Of a stretch of 64,000 nucleotides of DNA, positions 23,605 through 32,441 are shown in pieces (position 1 is the first letter of the stretch; the number at the start of each line of letters is the position of its first letter). The translations under genes were made by a program, and so were the position numbers. The notes under the pieces were generated by a model. The model searched no databases and was not told the origin of the DNA. It saw only the letters and a program-made list of their open reading frames with translations. Source of the DNA: Ctenosaura bakeri (taxonomy: Eukaryota; Chordata; Lepidosauria; Squamata; Iguanidae); the NCBI GenBank assembly GCA_948474755.1, contig CAOLHI010000489.1, positions 930,001 through 994,000 of the forward strand. Direction: 5' to 3'.

Positions 23605-23722
23605 TTCAAAAATCGCCAAAGCTTACACTTATAAAACCAGTATTTTTTCCACCTATACTCGAAAAAACTTTTCGTCCGACTTCAATAGATTTTATAGAAA
23701 TCGTGAGGGGACACAATGGAAT

Positions 23723-23768
23723 TATTATTGTTGTTGTTATTATTATTATTATTATCGTCATCATCGCA
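23723..23768. repeat. Trinucleotide run (TTG/TTA/TCA)
   Basis: An imperfect run of TTG, then TTA, then TCA units. It makes the Tyr-rich and Ile-rich open frames seen on the two strands. Confidence 0.85.
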
Positions 23769-24726
23769 GTGAATGTGCTAAAAGTCGAGGCACAGAAAGA
23801 AAGTCCCACTGAATCATTTTATTTTCAATAACTGTTAGTCGAGGTGATTATCGGAGTCTTTTTGCCCTACCAATTCCGCGATAAATCGGGTTCTGAATTA
23901 GGCTGAGCCGGTGGAAGATTTTTCTAACGTCACTGCTTTCCTTCCCACGAGATGCATTTAACCAACCTCTGGGATATTTTACGCTGTGTCCAACTGGAAA
24001 TAAATCTTATAACTCCCAAGTTTAAATTCTTTTAGCTCTGAAGACCCAAAGATCATGAGGATCAGATCCATTTCTACAACCCAAACCATCATTACCGCCG
24101 TGTTGGTGGCACTGACGAAAAGTATTTCGAGCCATTTTAAACATGTCGCTTGCAATGTCTTTCTGCAGGCAAGCTTTTGCGAATTCTCCCCCTCCCCAGT
24201 GGATTTTCGAGGCTGTCTGGGGATAGGAAACTTCCCCTAGAAAGCTTTTCTGTCATGAGAAAAGCGAAACGCGACCAAAGAAAAGGAGACTTTGTTTAGA
24301 AATGGCGGGGCAAGCTTTCAGTGCTGCTTTCCTGATCCCTTCGGGTTTTCAACACATTTGGCAATGTGGTTCTCGACCTTAGAAGGTCGTCCTTTCCTCT
24401 GATGCAAGTTCCCCTGCCCGAAGTTTACGCTGGAAGGGCTCTAAATGGGACTTCAGCCGTCTTCCTTTTTCCCCACGTGATGATCCTTTGGGAAGGAAGA
24501 CGGTGGGATTTACTCCCGAGTATGCCCATCCGAAGGAAGCCACACAGCCAAGAAAAAGACGTTTCGGTTATTTCAAAAGAGAAAGGGGCTGGCCTTTCTG
24601 TGGCCTTCCAAACCGTTTTACAGAATCTCCTACTCCTATTGCGCTTTCATGTCAGATGGAGGAATATCTTATCAAGATACTCCGCCATCGCTTGAGGAGC
24701 GGCGAGTTCTATGTCTACCAGGTTCA

Positions 24727-24905
24727 AGAATCAGCGGGGTGTAGTGGTTTGAGCGCCGGTCTAGGACTCTGGAAACGGGCTTCAAACCCCCAATTAGCCA
24801 TGAAAAACCACTGGATGCTCTTAGGCGCCACACAACTCTCGGCGTTCAAGGAAACCAATGGGAAATCTCCGAATAAAACTTTCCGGGGCCCTAACACAGA
24901 ATCTC
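24727..24905 (+). repeat. tRNA-derived SINE, CpG-retaining
   Basis: GGGGTGTAGTGGTTTGAGCGC, AGGACTCTGGAAACGGGC, TAGCCATGAAAAACCACTGG and CCGAATAAAACTTTCCGGGG (body). The 3' tail is truncated. Confidence 0.8.
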
Positions 24906-25084
24906 CATAATTCAGAGCGGACTCCAAGAAGTGGAACAAGTACTACTATTTCAATCGCACTTAAATCGGTGGGGTATTAGAAGTAAGCGCGTATAGGAGC
25001 ATCTTACAATCATATCTCTTCTAATTTAAGTGCCATTGATTTCAGCGACGTTGTATCCGTTCAAGTCATTTTAGACTTACTGCG

Positions 25085-25282
25085 GGAACCTATCCTGGGT
25101 TTGTTTGGGGGTTTTTTTTAGCAAGATTTAGCAAGATTTTTAGCAAGATTTATTCAAAGCGGGTTTGTCTCTGAGCCTGAGAGAGAGTAGTCACCCAGTG
25201 GGTTTCCATGGCTGGAGGGGGATTCAAATCCTGGTTTCCAGCGTCGTAGTCCAACGCTTAAAAGCCTCTATACCAGGCTGGT
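25085..25282 (-). repeat. tRNA-derived SINE with local AGCAAGATTT triplication
   Basis: Reverse reading of the SINE (CAGTGGGTTTCCATGGCTGG, GGGGATTCAAATCCTGG, GTCGTAGTCCAACGC). At 25120-25153 the segment TAGCAAGATTT is present three times where other copies have one. Confidence 0.8.
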
Positions 25283-25787
25283 TATTTCAGGTTTACTCCG
25301 AGGTAAACAGGGGTACCACTGCAGCCATGAAGACTTCCCTGCCTCCAAAACAAAAACAAAGCACGCCGTCCGATTCCAACTATTGAGCTTCGCAAAGTCC
25401 AGTGTCTCTAGAAGAAACCCTTTCCGCCTCTTTTAGAGTGTGCCTCTTCTGTTTGTTCCGCCACAAGGCTGGAATATTTGGCAACCGGATGTTGTTGCAA
25501 CTGTCCGATGCTAATGGCAGATCTCCGTTAAAACAACCTCTTTCTCTTTGGCAGACAAGGAGCAGCTGATAAGGAAGGGCAAGCCGAGGGCAGAGACGGG
25601 GAAAACACGCGGCCCTGGATGAACCGGGTTATTTTAACTTCCCTCAGTAGGCAGCATCGGCAAACGTACACTCCTAAATAATTCTTGGCGAGAGGGGGGC
25701 GATCTTGGGGAAAATTCTAAGGATCTCCCAGTAAACCAGAATTGTTTCCTATCAAGCCCTGTTTGTAGGATTTGTTATTGCGTACCC

Positions 25788-25932
25788 GCAAGTCGCTTCC
25801 GATGTTTGGCGACCCTAATGCGAACCTATCTCGGGGGTTTTCTGGAGGCTGAGGGTGTTTGATGCGCCTAAGGTCGGCCAGTGGGTTTCCATGGCCAAGC
25901 GAGGAATCCAGCCCTGGTCTCCAGGATTTTCT
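25788..25932 (-). repeat. tRNA-derived SINE fragment, CpG-retaining
   Basis: Reverse reading: TTTGGCGACCCTAATGCGAAC, CTCGGGGGTTTTCTGGAGGC, CAGTGGGTTTCCATGGCC and AGCGAGGAATCCAGCCCTGG. Confidence 0.8.
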
Positions 25933-25994
25933 ACATGCCGCTAAATGGGCTCGGGGTTTTAATGTTTTGCCGCAGCCTAATGCTGTACAGTTGT

Positions 25995-26221
25995 TGCGTG
26001 CCTTCCAGTCGTTTCCCGGCGCCGTTAATGGAGGACCCTGTCCTAGGGTTTTTCTTGAGAAGATATATTCTGAGCGGGTTGCCCTGGCCTTCTTCAGAGG
26101 CTGAAAGGCTGAGACTTGCCCAACTCCAGCCAGTACCTTTTTCTATGGCTGAGCCGGGATTTGAATCTTGGTGTCCCAGAATCTTAGTCCAACATTCAAA
26201 ACACTGAACCACACTGGCTGG
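25995..26221 (-). repeat. tRNA-derived SINE, near full length, CpG-retaining
   Basis: Reverse reading: CGTGCCTTCCAGTCGTTTC (3' end), TTTTTCTTGAGAAGATAT, CTGAGCCGGGATTTGAATC (B box) and ACTGAACCACACTGGCT (5' end). Confidence 0.85.
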
Positions 26222-26348
26222 AGCGCGCTGCACATCCAAAATTGTAATTAAGCCCGACGGACTTCAATCGCTCTTGCTCCCAACTAGTGTACACCGGAAG
26301 AGGACTGAAGTTTTATCAGAATCTTGCATTCGGATTGCTTGTAACAGA

Positions 26349-26518
26349 GGCCATTTCCGCACTAGACTGTTATAGTGCTATTATACCACTTTCAACATCC
26401 TATGGAATCCTAGGGTTTGCAAGCCTCAAAGGCTCCTTCTTAAATTGCAAACCCCAGGATTCCATAGGATGTTGAAAGTGGAATAATAGCACCATAACGA
26501 TCTAGTGCGGAAACGGCC
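26349..26518. mobile_element. Palindromic MITE, copy 3
   Basis: Ends GGCCATTTCCGCACTAGACTG and CTAGTGCGGAAACGGCC, with the inner arm pair AATCCTAGGGTTTGCA / TGCAAACCCCAGGATT. The arms are close but not identical. Confidence 0.85.
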
Positions 26519-27023
26519 AGAAGAAACTTGTTTTGTTCTATTTCTGGCCCAGCTGTCCCCCAAGACAAGGAGAGGGATGAGTCTGGTCGACTGTCTTATG
26601 CCAAGGCTGGATGTGTCGGTTGTTTGCTTACCAGGAAGCTGACTCCAATCTGGCATTTACGGGGTTAACGGTGTCCCCAGAAACGCCCGCGGCGGGAGGC
26701 GGGGGAAGGCGGCCGAAAGGCGGGGCCCACGAGTGAAAGCGGGGCTCGTCTTTAGGCCGCTTAAACGCCGGCTTCCTGGTGTCCAAATTATTTCCCCTTG
26801 ATTCTATCTCATTTCCGATCTCAGCGTCCCCCACCAGTCATTAGTCCCCCCTCTTTCCACAGATTAAAGAAGTCGAAGACCTCCCAGCAGCGGGGGCAGG
26901 CGGCGTCCGGGCTTAGCAGGAACCCGCTCCGTAATTGCTTGCACCTTTCAGGTGAAGGATCGGGTTTGGATCCTCCCCCCCCCCCCCTGCAAAGTGATGG
27001 GAAGAGAAGCTCCCACTTGACAG

Positions 27024-27205
27024 AGGCCATTTCCGCACGAGTCTGTTATAGCGCGATGATTGCACTTTCAACCTCCTATGGAATCCTGGGGTTTGCAGTT
27101 TCGGGAGGGGCCGCCCGGCCCCTCCCGAAACTGCAAACCCCAGGATTCCATAGGAGGTTGAAAGTGCAATCATCGCGCTATAACAGACTCGTGCGGAAAT
27201 GGCCT
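27024..27205. mobile_element. Palindromic MITE, copy 4: perfect 90-bp arms, 2-nt spacer
   Basis: The left arm 27024-27113 and right arm 27116-27205 are exact reverse complements over 90 bp, around the spacer CC. It is the same family as copies 1-3 (AGGCCATTTCCGCAC end, GGAATCCTGGGGTTTGCAG inside) but differs from them at several sites in both arms alike, for example CGAGTC for CTAGAC and GCGCGATGATTGCAC for GCGCTATTATTCCAC. Confidence 0.95.
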
Positions 27206-27279
27206 GAGTGAGGAAAGGGACTTTTGAGATCCAGGCCCTTTTGAACTCAGCGGACACAAGGCTCTAATACCACTCACAG

Positions 27280-27392
27280 CTGCATCTGAAGAAGTGGGTT
27301 TATACTGGGGAAAGCTCATGCTAAAATAGAAACCAGCTAGTCGTGAAGGTGCTGCCACACTTCTCCCTCTCCTTTCCTCTTTTTTTGGGCCT
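27280..27392 (+). repeat. Dispersed repeat with CATCTGAAGAAGTGGG...GCTCATGCTAAAAT
   Basis: CTGCATCTGAAGAAGTGGG, GGAAAGCTCATGCTAAAATAG, CCAGCTAGTCGTGAAGGTGC. This 3'-end-like sequence is common in reptile genomes; I do not know its class. A second copy is at 49705-49812. Confidence 0.6.
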
Positions 27393-27641
27393 AGGAAACT
27401 TATTCTGAGTTAGTGCACCTCTGCACTAACGGATCGGTGCTCGGTTGCATTATCGGGCTATTTTGCTCGTTTCCTTTCGTATAGTTTCAGGGAGTTTTTC
27501 TTTTCGTTTCCCGCGCGCGGACCCCCCCCCCAATAGATTCCATTTTATGATCTTGGTGGCCATGATTAGAAATGATCGCTTGGGAGCCGCGAGAATCACA
27601 GTCGAAGGGAGCTTTAACCAGCTGCCATGCAGGACAGTTGT

Positions 27642-27843
27642 CGTTGTTGTAGTGTGCTTTCAGGTCCTTCGCGACTTATGGTGACCCTAAGCCGAACCTA
27701 TAAGGAGGTTTTCTGGGGCTGAGAGTGTGTGAGGTGCCCAAGAACGCCCAATAGGTTTCCATAGCTGAGAGCGGGATCAAACCCTGGTCTCCGAGGTCGT
27801 AGTGACTAGTCCAGTGCTCAGATCATTACGCAACAACTCAGTT
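27642..27843 (-). repeat. tRNA-derived SINE, near full length, CpG-retaining
   Basis: Reverse reading: GTTGTAGTGTGCTTTCAGG (3' end), TATGGTGACCCTAAGCCGAAC, AGCGGGATCAAACCCTGGTC (B box), ATCATTACGCAACAAC (5' end). Confidence 0.85.
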
Positions 27844-27844
27844 A

Positions 27845-27985
27845 TTCCTGAAAGACGCCCATCCAACTCCTGTTTAAAATCCTCCCAAGAAAGAAGAGTC
27901 TACCTCCCTTCGAAGCTCTTTATTTCCACTGAGGAACAGCTGTAACAGTCAAGAAGTTCTTCCTATTGTTGAATACTATGCTTGC
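27845..27985 (-). mobile_element. CR1 LINE 3' fragment, diverged
   Basis: CCCATCCAACTCCTGTTTAAA, GAAGAGTCTACCTCCC and GTCAAGAAGTTCTTCC match the block found in the better CR1 copies at 28150-28500 and 47780-48165. Confidence 0.6.
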
Positions 27986-28136
27986 TTTGGCTACCAGTGA
28001 GAGAGAAGACCCTTCAGCCCTTGTGCTGTATTACCCAGTCAACGGCCAAAATAGTAACGGGATGAGAAAAGTTAGTCGACAATATCTGAAGGGACAAAGA
28101 TTCTTGGTTGCTACAAGGATGCCAAAGCAGTGGGGA

Positions 28137-28505
28137 ATCATAGAATCATAGAAATTTAGAGTTGGAAGAGACCACACAGGCCATCCAGTCCAACCCCCTG
28201 CCATGCAGGAACACCCTCAAAGCAATCCCGACAGATGGCCATCAAGCCTCTGCTTAAAAACCTCCAAGGAAGGAGGCTCCACTATACTCCGAGGCAGCAG
28301 ATTCCACTGCTGGACAGCCCTGACTGTCAGGAAGTTCTTCCTGAGGTTCAGGTGGAATCTCCTTTCCTGCAGCTTGAATCCATTGCTCCTTGTCCTGGTC
28401 TCTGGAGCAGCAGAATACAAGCCCTCTCCTTCCTCTACGTGGCATCCCTTCAAATATTTAAACATGGCTATCATGTCCCCTCTTAACCTTCTCTTCAGCC
28501 ATCGT
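28137..28505 (-). mobile_element. CR1 LINE 3' end
   Basis: The minus strand encodes the C-terminus of CR1 reverse transcriptase: KGCHVEEGEGLYS, RRFHLNLRKNFLTVRAVQQW, VEPPSLEVFKQRLDGHLSG. The 3' terminus is the TGATTCTATGATTC octamer repeat (28137-28155 on the + strand as GAATCATAGAATCATAG). 5'-truncated, as usual for CR1. Confidence 0.9.
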
Positions 28506-28627
28506 TCTACAGCGTGTGGAGCCAGTTCCTCAGAGGGGCAGGAGGGAAGAGAAGCAACAGAGCTCAGCTCCTGGAACGATCATTTAGCCTCTGCTTATGA
28601 ACATCTTGGCCTAAATATCCTAAATTC

Positions 28628-28829
28628 ACTGGATCCCGTCTGATCTTGGAAGCTAAGCAGAGTCAGCTCTGGTTAGTACTTGGGTGGGGCATTGCCAGGG
28701 AATAGCAGGTGCTCTAGGCTGTATTTGGGAGGAAGGAACTGGCAAAACCACCTTTGAGTATTCCTTGCCTAAGGAGACCCTGTGAAATGCAGGGGCCGTC
28801 ATAAGTCAAGAGGCGACGGGAAGGCACAA
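28628..28829 (+). repeat. 5S-rRNA-derived SINE, CpG-retaining
   Basis: GATCCCGTCTGATCTTGGAAG, GCTAAGCAGAGTCAGCTCTGG, TTAGTACTTGGGTGGGGC (5S part), then GAGGAAGGAACTGGCAAAACC and GTCATAAGTCAAGAGGCGAC with an AAGGCACA tail. Confidence 0.9.
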
Positions 28830-29189
28830 TAGGGACATCTCCCTCACTTACACCGCACACTTCTACTTCGACAAGGTGTGTGGCTGGCAAATTGCACGCT
28901 CGTGTCCCGCCTCCGGAAGTGGAAGGATGACTTCCGTAGAGAAAGGAGAGGATGGCAAAGATTAGTGCGGGGAAAAGAACCCTCAGGGAGAAGGTTGAGG
29001 GGAGCTGCAATATTTGCAGCAGGAGAGCCTAGGGCTTCCTATAGTGGCAACAACCACAAATAAATAGGATAATCTGCTGGGCAGAAAACGGACAGAGATG
29101 AAGCAAGGAGTCTTCGGTACCAGCAAAAGCTGATTGACAGATAAAGCCAGCTGCTAACCTGTTTGCATTGGTCCAGTGAGAAGGGTGGG

Positions 29190-29282
29190 ACCCTCCACAT
29201 GTTGGACTACAAATCTCATTCTTCTTCACGGTTGCCTTGGTGGCTACAGTAGATGGGAAGTGGAGTTCAACCACATTTAGAG
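29190..29282. mobile_element. hAT-like MITE fragment
   Basis: CCACATGTTGGACTACAAATC on the left and GATGGGAAGTGGAGTTCAACC on the right. Degraded. Confidence 0.45.
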
Positions 29283-29289
29283 AAACAAA

Positions 29290-29934
29290 CCTTTTCGCCT
29301 TCTCGGTATGTATTCTTGTTTCTCCTAAATTGGACCTAACGGCACCCCCTCTCTCCTATCGCTGAGACTCTGAATCGAGGACAGTGTCGCCTGTCTTTAC
29401 CTGGCGAGAGGAGAAAGGTGAGAAGGCCAATGAAAACGGAAGCGCACGCACGGATGCGCCCATGTTAGAAAGGCGGCAGAATACATACATGACAGTTTGC
29501 AAAAATGCCCGCCACCGACTTGGATGGATAAGTAAACGCTCAGCTTAATTCAGAAGTGTATGTACGGAGTGGGCGTGTGTGAAGACATTGCCCCCCCCCG
29601 GAAGAATTCTGCCTCCCAAATGAAATTTTCTTTCAGGCCCCTAATTGCCAGAACTGCAACAACCTAGAAGTTCAGCTGATTATCTATGACATAGAGTTTA
29701 GGCGTGTAAAGAGAAGGGGTGGGCAAAGTGACCAAGAGAAGCGAACACAGCAAAAATAAGAATTCTAGCTGTGGATGATTTTTAGTATCTATGCACTGGT
29801 AGAAATTTTGGGATTGAAGTAAGTTTTCATTTGAGGGGCAAAATTCCTATGGGGGGTAATGCCCCTATTTTGCTCCTCTCCTCGCCCATTACACCTCTGG
29901 CTTATTTACACGACGTGTGAGAAGAAGGTTCAGT
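29290..29934. other. Intergenic DNA upstream of LHX8, no repeat recognised
   Basis: Moderately CpG-rich with a C-run near 29591. No exon recognised. Confidence 0.4.
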
Positions 29935-30262
29935 TCTGAAAGGTGATTGGGACTGTCGGGGTAAGGGGAAAACCGGAGAAGCAGCGCAGGAGAAGGAAAC
30001 GCCGGGCGTGCTCCCCACCAGAATCGTCCCCATTTCTCCGCCGTGCGACCCAGAAGAACCCTTTCCTCCAGCGCTGCTCATTCCCGGGTCATGAGAGTCT
30101 GCGCCTGCCAGACGCGCCGCAGTGATGTCCGGATCGCCACGGACAGCGGGGCCGCTCGGCGAAATTCCCCGCCGCCAAATCGCGGCTTAAACCGGCCGCG
30201 CCCTCCCGCCCCAGCACCCTCGGCCGGTGCCTCCACCGTCGCTTCTAACGACAACTGCACAC
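29935..30262. promoter_or_regulatory. CpG island about 2.1 kb upstream of LHX8 exon 1
   Basis: A dense run of CpG dinucleotides (CGCCGGGCG, CGCGCCGCAG, CCGGCCGCGCC and others) in repeat-free sequence. No convincing coding exon or splice donor was found. It may be an upstream alternative promoter, a divergent non-coding RNA promoter or an enhancer. Confidence 0.45.
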
Positions 30263-31539
30263 AAAACGAATCTGATTTCTAATGTAACTTTTCTTAGAAT
30301 GACAATAGGAGAGTGTACGCAAGGTTCCTTTTCTGACATCACCTCTCTTCCAGATTTTGGCGTTAAACCCAGAATCCTTAAGGCACGGGATTATCTGGGA
30401 CTAATCACATAAAATCTTAATTTGGGAATAATGCCCGGAATTACATTGATGGGGCTTCAGCTTTTGCAAGCCCTCCCCACCCAAAAAGACTTCTTCATAG
30501 AACAGCAGCCCGCTAGAGCCCTTCGTACAACATCAGGTCACCCAGAGGAAATTAAGTTACGCAAGTGAGAGAGGGAGGCAGAACCTGGGACCAATGCAGC
30601 CCTCTAGCACGTACCCCGAGACTTCCTTTGTGTATCAAGCGTGCACAGAAGCAGGATACCTCTCGCTGATCTTTACAATACACGCACACACTTATTTGCG
30701 ACCACCATGTCCTACTGATTCGTGGTGGGCCTGCTTCCAACTGAGGACAATCAAGACCGCAGCCAAAGGCTCGACGTGCCAAACTCTTAACTTGAGAGAG
30801 CGAGTCCCACTGAACACAGTGAGATTTTAAGTAAACATCACATAGGAACAGGCTGCGTACCAGTAAGTTCGACCGAACCCCCACTAAACGTGCTTAGGAT
30901 CGGGCTGAGAACTCTCCGACAAGAACGTCAGAACAACGCGTTAGGGCTGTTTGTTACCTCGCTGGACACAGACTTCATAATTTCACCACCACCACCAACA
31001 AAGGTTGCCTAAGAATAAATACAGAGGCGTTTGGACATTCCCACTAAAATCGTTACAAGCGAAAAGGAACTCACCAGGGCTGCAGAGAAAAAGCCGGCTA
31101 CTTTTCGATGCCCACGTGGCTGTCCGCTTCCTTGGCACCTTAAAAGAAAAGAGAGAAGGAGAAATTAGAGAGATACGCAGGGATGGAGGGAGTGGGGAAG
31201 GGGTGTGGGGAGAAGACTGATGCATGACACATGGCTAAAATTGCCTCCAGCCTTTCCCTAGAAGCCGCCCAGCCGTCGGATTCCCCCCACCTGTTGGAGG
31301 GAGGCGGTTGGTGGGGTCTAAGGGGCTCTTTGAGGGCATCCTGCAGCCCGTGAGGCAATCTGCGTTGACCTGCCAAGAACCAGCCCACAGCGCAGAGCTC
31401 AGGGCAGACAAGCAATCCACACCAGCAAGCAGTCCGAAGTCGGTTTTAACCCACCCGGCCACGTTACGCGTTAATTAGCCCGCCTTGGAGGCTTTCAGGC
31501 ACGATTTCCCAAAGCTGGTATTGGGTATGGGGGGATGCC
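30263..31539. other. LHX8 5' flank, no repeat recognised
   Basis: CpG-containing and almost repeat-free, apart from a short GGGACTTAC-type fragment near 30800-30850. The absence of SINEs over 1.3 kb in an otherwise SINE-dense domain suggests selection against insertion. Confidence 0.4.
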
Positions 31540-32360
31540 CAGATGTTCCCTTTTTCCCCTTAATGAGAGAAGTTTTATAGCAGCGGCACGTCAAGAGAGC
31601 GCCGCGGAAAGAAGACCTCGGCGCCTCTTTTTTCCTCCGGGCTCCTCTCGCTGCTGGGGAAGGGAGGGTCTCTCCCCTCGGCGGCTGCCTGATGCCGTCG
31701 CCCTTCTTGGCTTTCGCTCTGGTGTCTCACGTAAAGGGGGAGGAAGCGGGGGAGGAAGAAAGCAGGAGATTCGGTAGGGTAGGAGGAGGGAAAGCGGGGA
31801 GTTGCGGGGGCGCCCAGGGAAGTGACTCATCCAGGGCTAACAAACTCCGGGCCTCCCCCTCCCCCGCTTTTTAAACAAAATAAATAAATAAACCCTCTCT
31901 CTAGAGTGAACGGGCTTGTCACGATAAAGATCTGAACATGTACAGAAGGCGGGTTTTACCCAGGGAGGTGAGGCTCTTCCAACAGCCAGCCAAGCCTCGC
32001 TCGCTCCCTCTCTCGCACTCTGGGAGGGTCCACCCACTTGAAAACAAAACTTTTTTTTCCTCGAGGGTCTGACATCAGTGGAGAAGGGAAGAGAGTTCGA
32101 GCAGAAGCTGGCGAGGGAAGCGGGGAGCACTAGAGGCCTTGAGGAAGGACAACAGGCAGGCGGACGGACGGGGGGGCACCGCACACAGGGGGTGTTTTGT
32201 TTTTCCCGCGTCCCTTGTCTTTTTCTTTTTTTCAACTCTCAAGAACTTGTCGGATTTGGTTTCCTCACCCCCTCCGCGTGCTTTCGATCCCCTTTTCGGT
32301 GCGGGGGGAGCGGCTTCTCCTCCGGACCTGGTATGCGAGGAGCCCTTCCAACGCAGTGCC
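31540..32360 (+). promoter_or_regulatory. LHX8: CpG-rich region upstream of LHX8 exon 1 (promoter / 5' UTR)
   Basis: GC- and CpG-rich DNA directly upstream of the first coding exon, without interspersed repeats. This is typical of CpG-island promoters of developmental transcription factors. No convincing TATA box or initiator fixes the start site. Confidence 0.55.
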
Positions 32361-32441
32361 ATGTATTGGAAGAGTAGCCAGATGTTTGTGTGTAAACTGG
32401 ACGACAAGGACGTGCCTGCGCTTCGCGTCGCGACCGAGAAG
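32361..32441 (+). CDS. LHX8: LHX8 coding exon 1 (N-terminus MYWK)
   Basis: 27 codons, starting [15 protein letters not shown] and ending in phase 0 at AAG before a GTGAGC donor at 32442. The segment is CpG-rich. The MYWK opening matches an isoform start known for LHX6/LHX8, which is why I place the start here. The 5' UTR and transcription start cannot be read from the sequence. The frame stays open upstream within this exon only as part of longer chance ORFs. Confidence 0.9.

Noticed and set aside
23723..23768. Tyr-rich or Ile-rich peptide frames
   Set aside because: They come from a trinucleotide microsatellite.
26798..27257. 137-codon + and 114-codon minus frames sharing peptide sequence
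   Set aside because: They are translations of the two arms of the perfect palindrome, so the same peptide appears on both strands.
28203..28643. 146-codon + strand frame
   Set aside because: It is antisense to the CR1 reverse transcriptase end encoded on the minus strand.
30091..30111. ATG AGA GTC TGC GCC TGC CAG as a possible alternative LHX8 first exon like the human MQILSRCQ start
   Set aside because: No GT donor follows the CAG codon, and the similarity is three residues.
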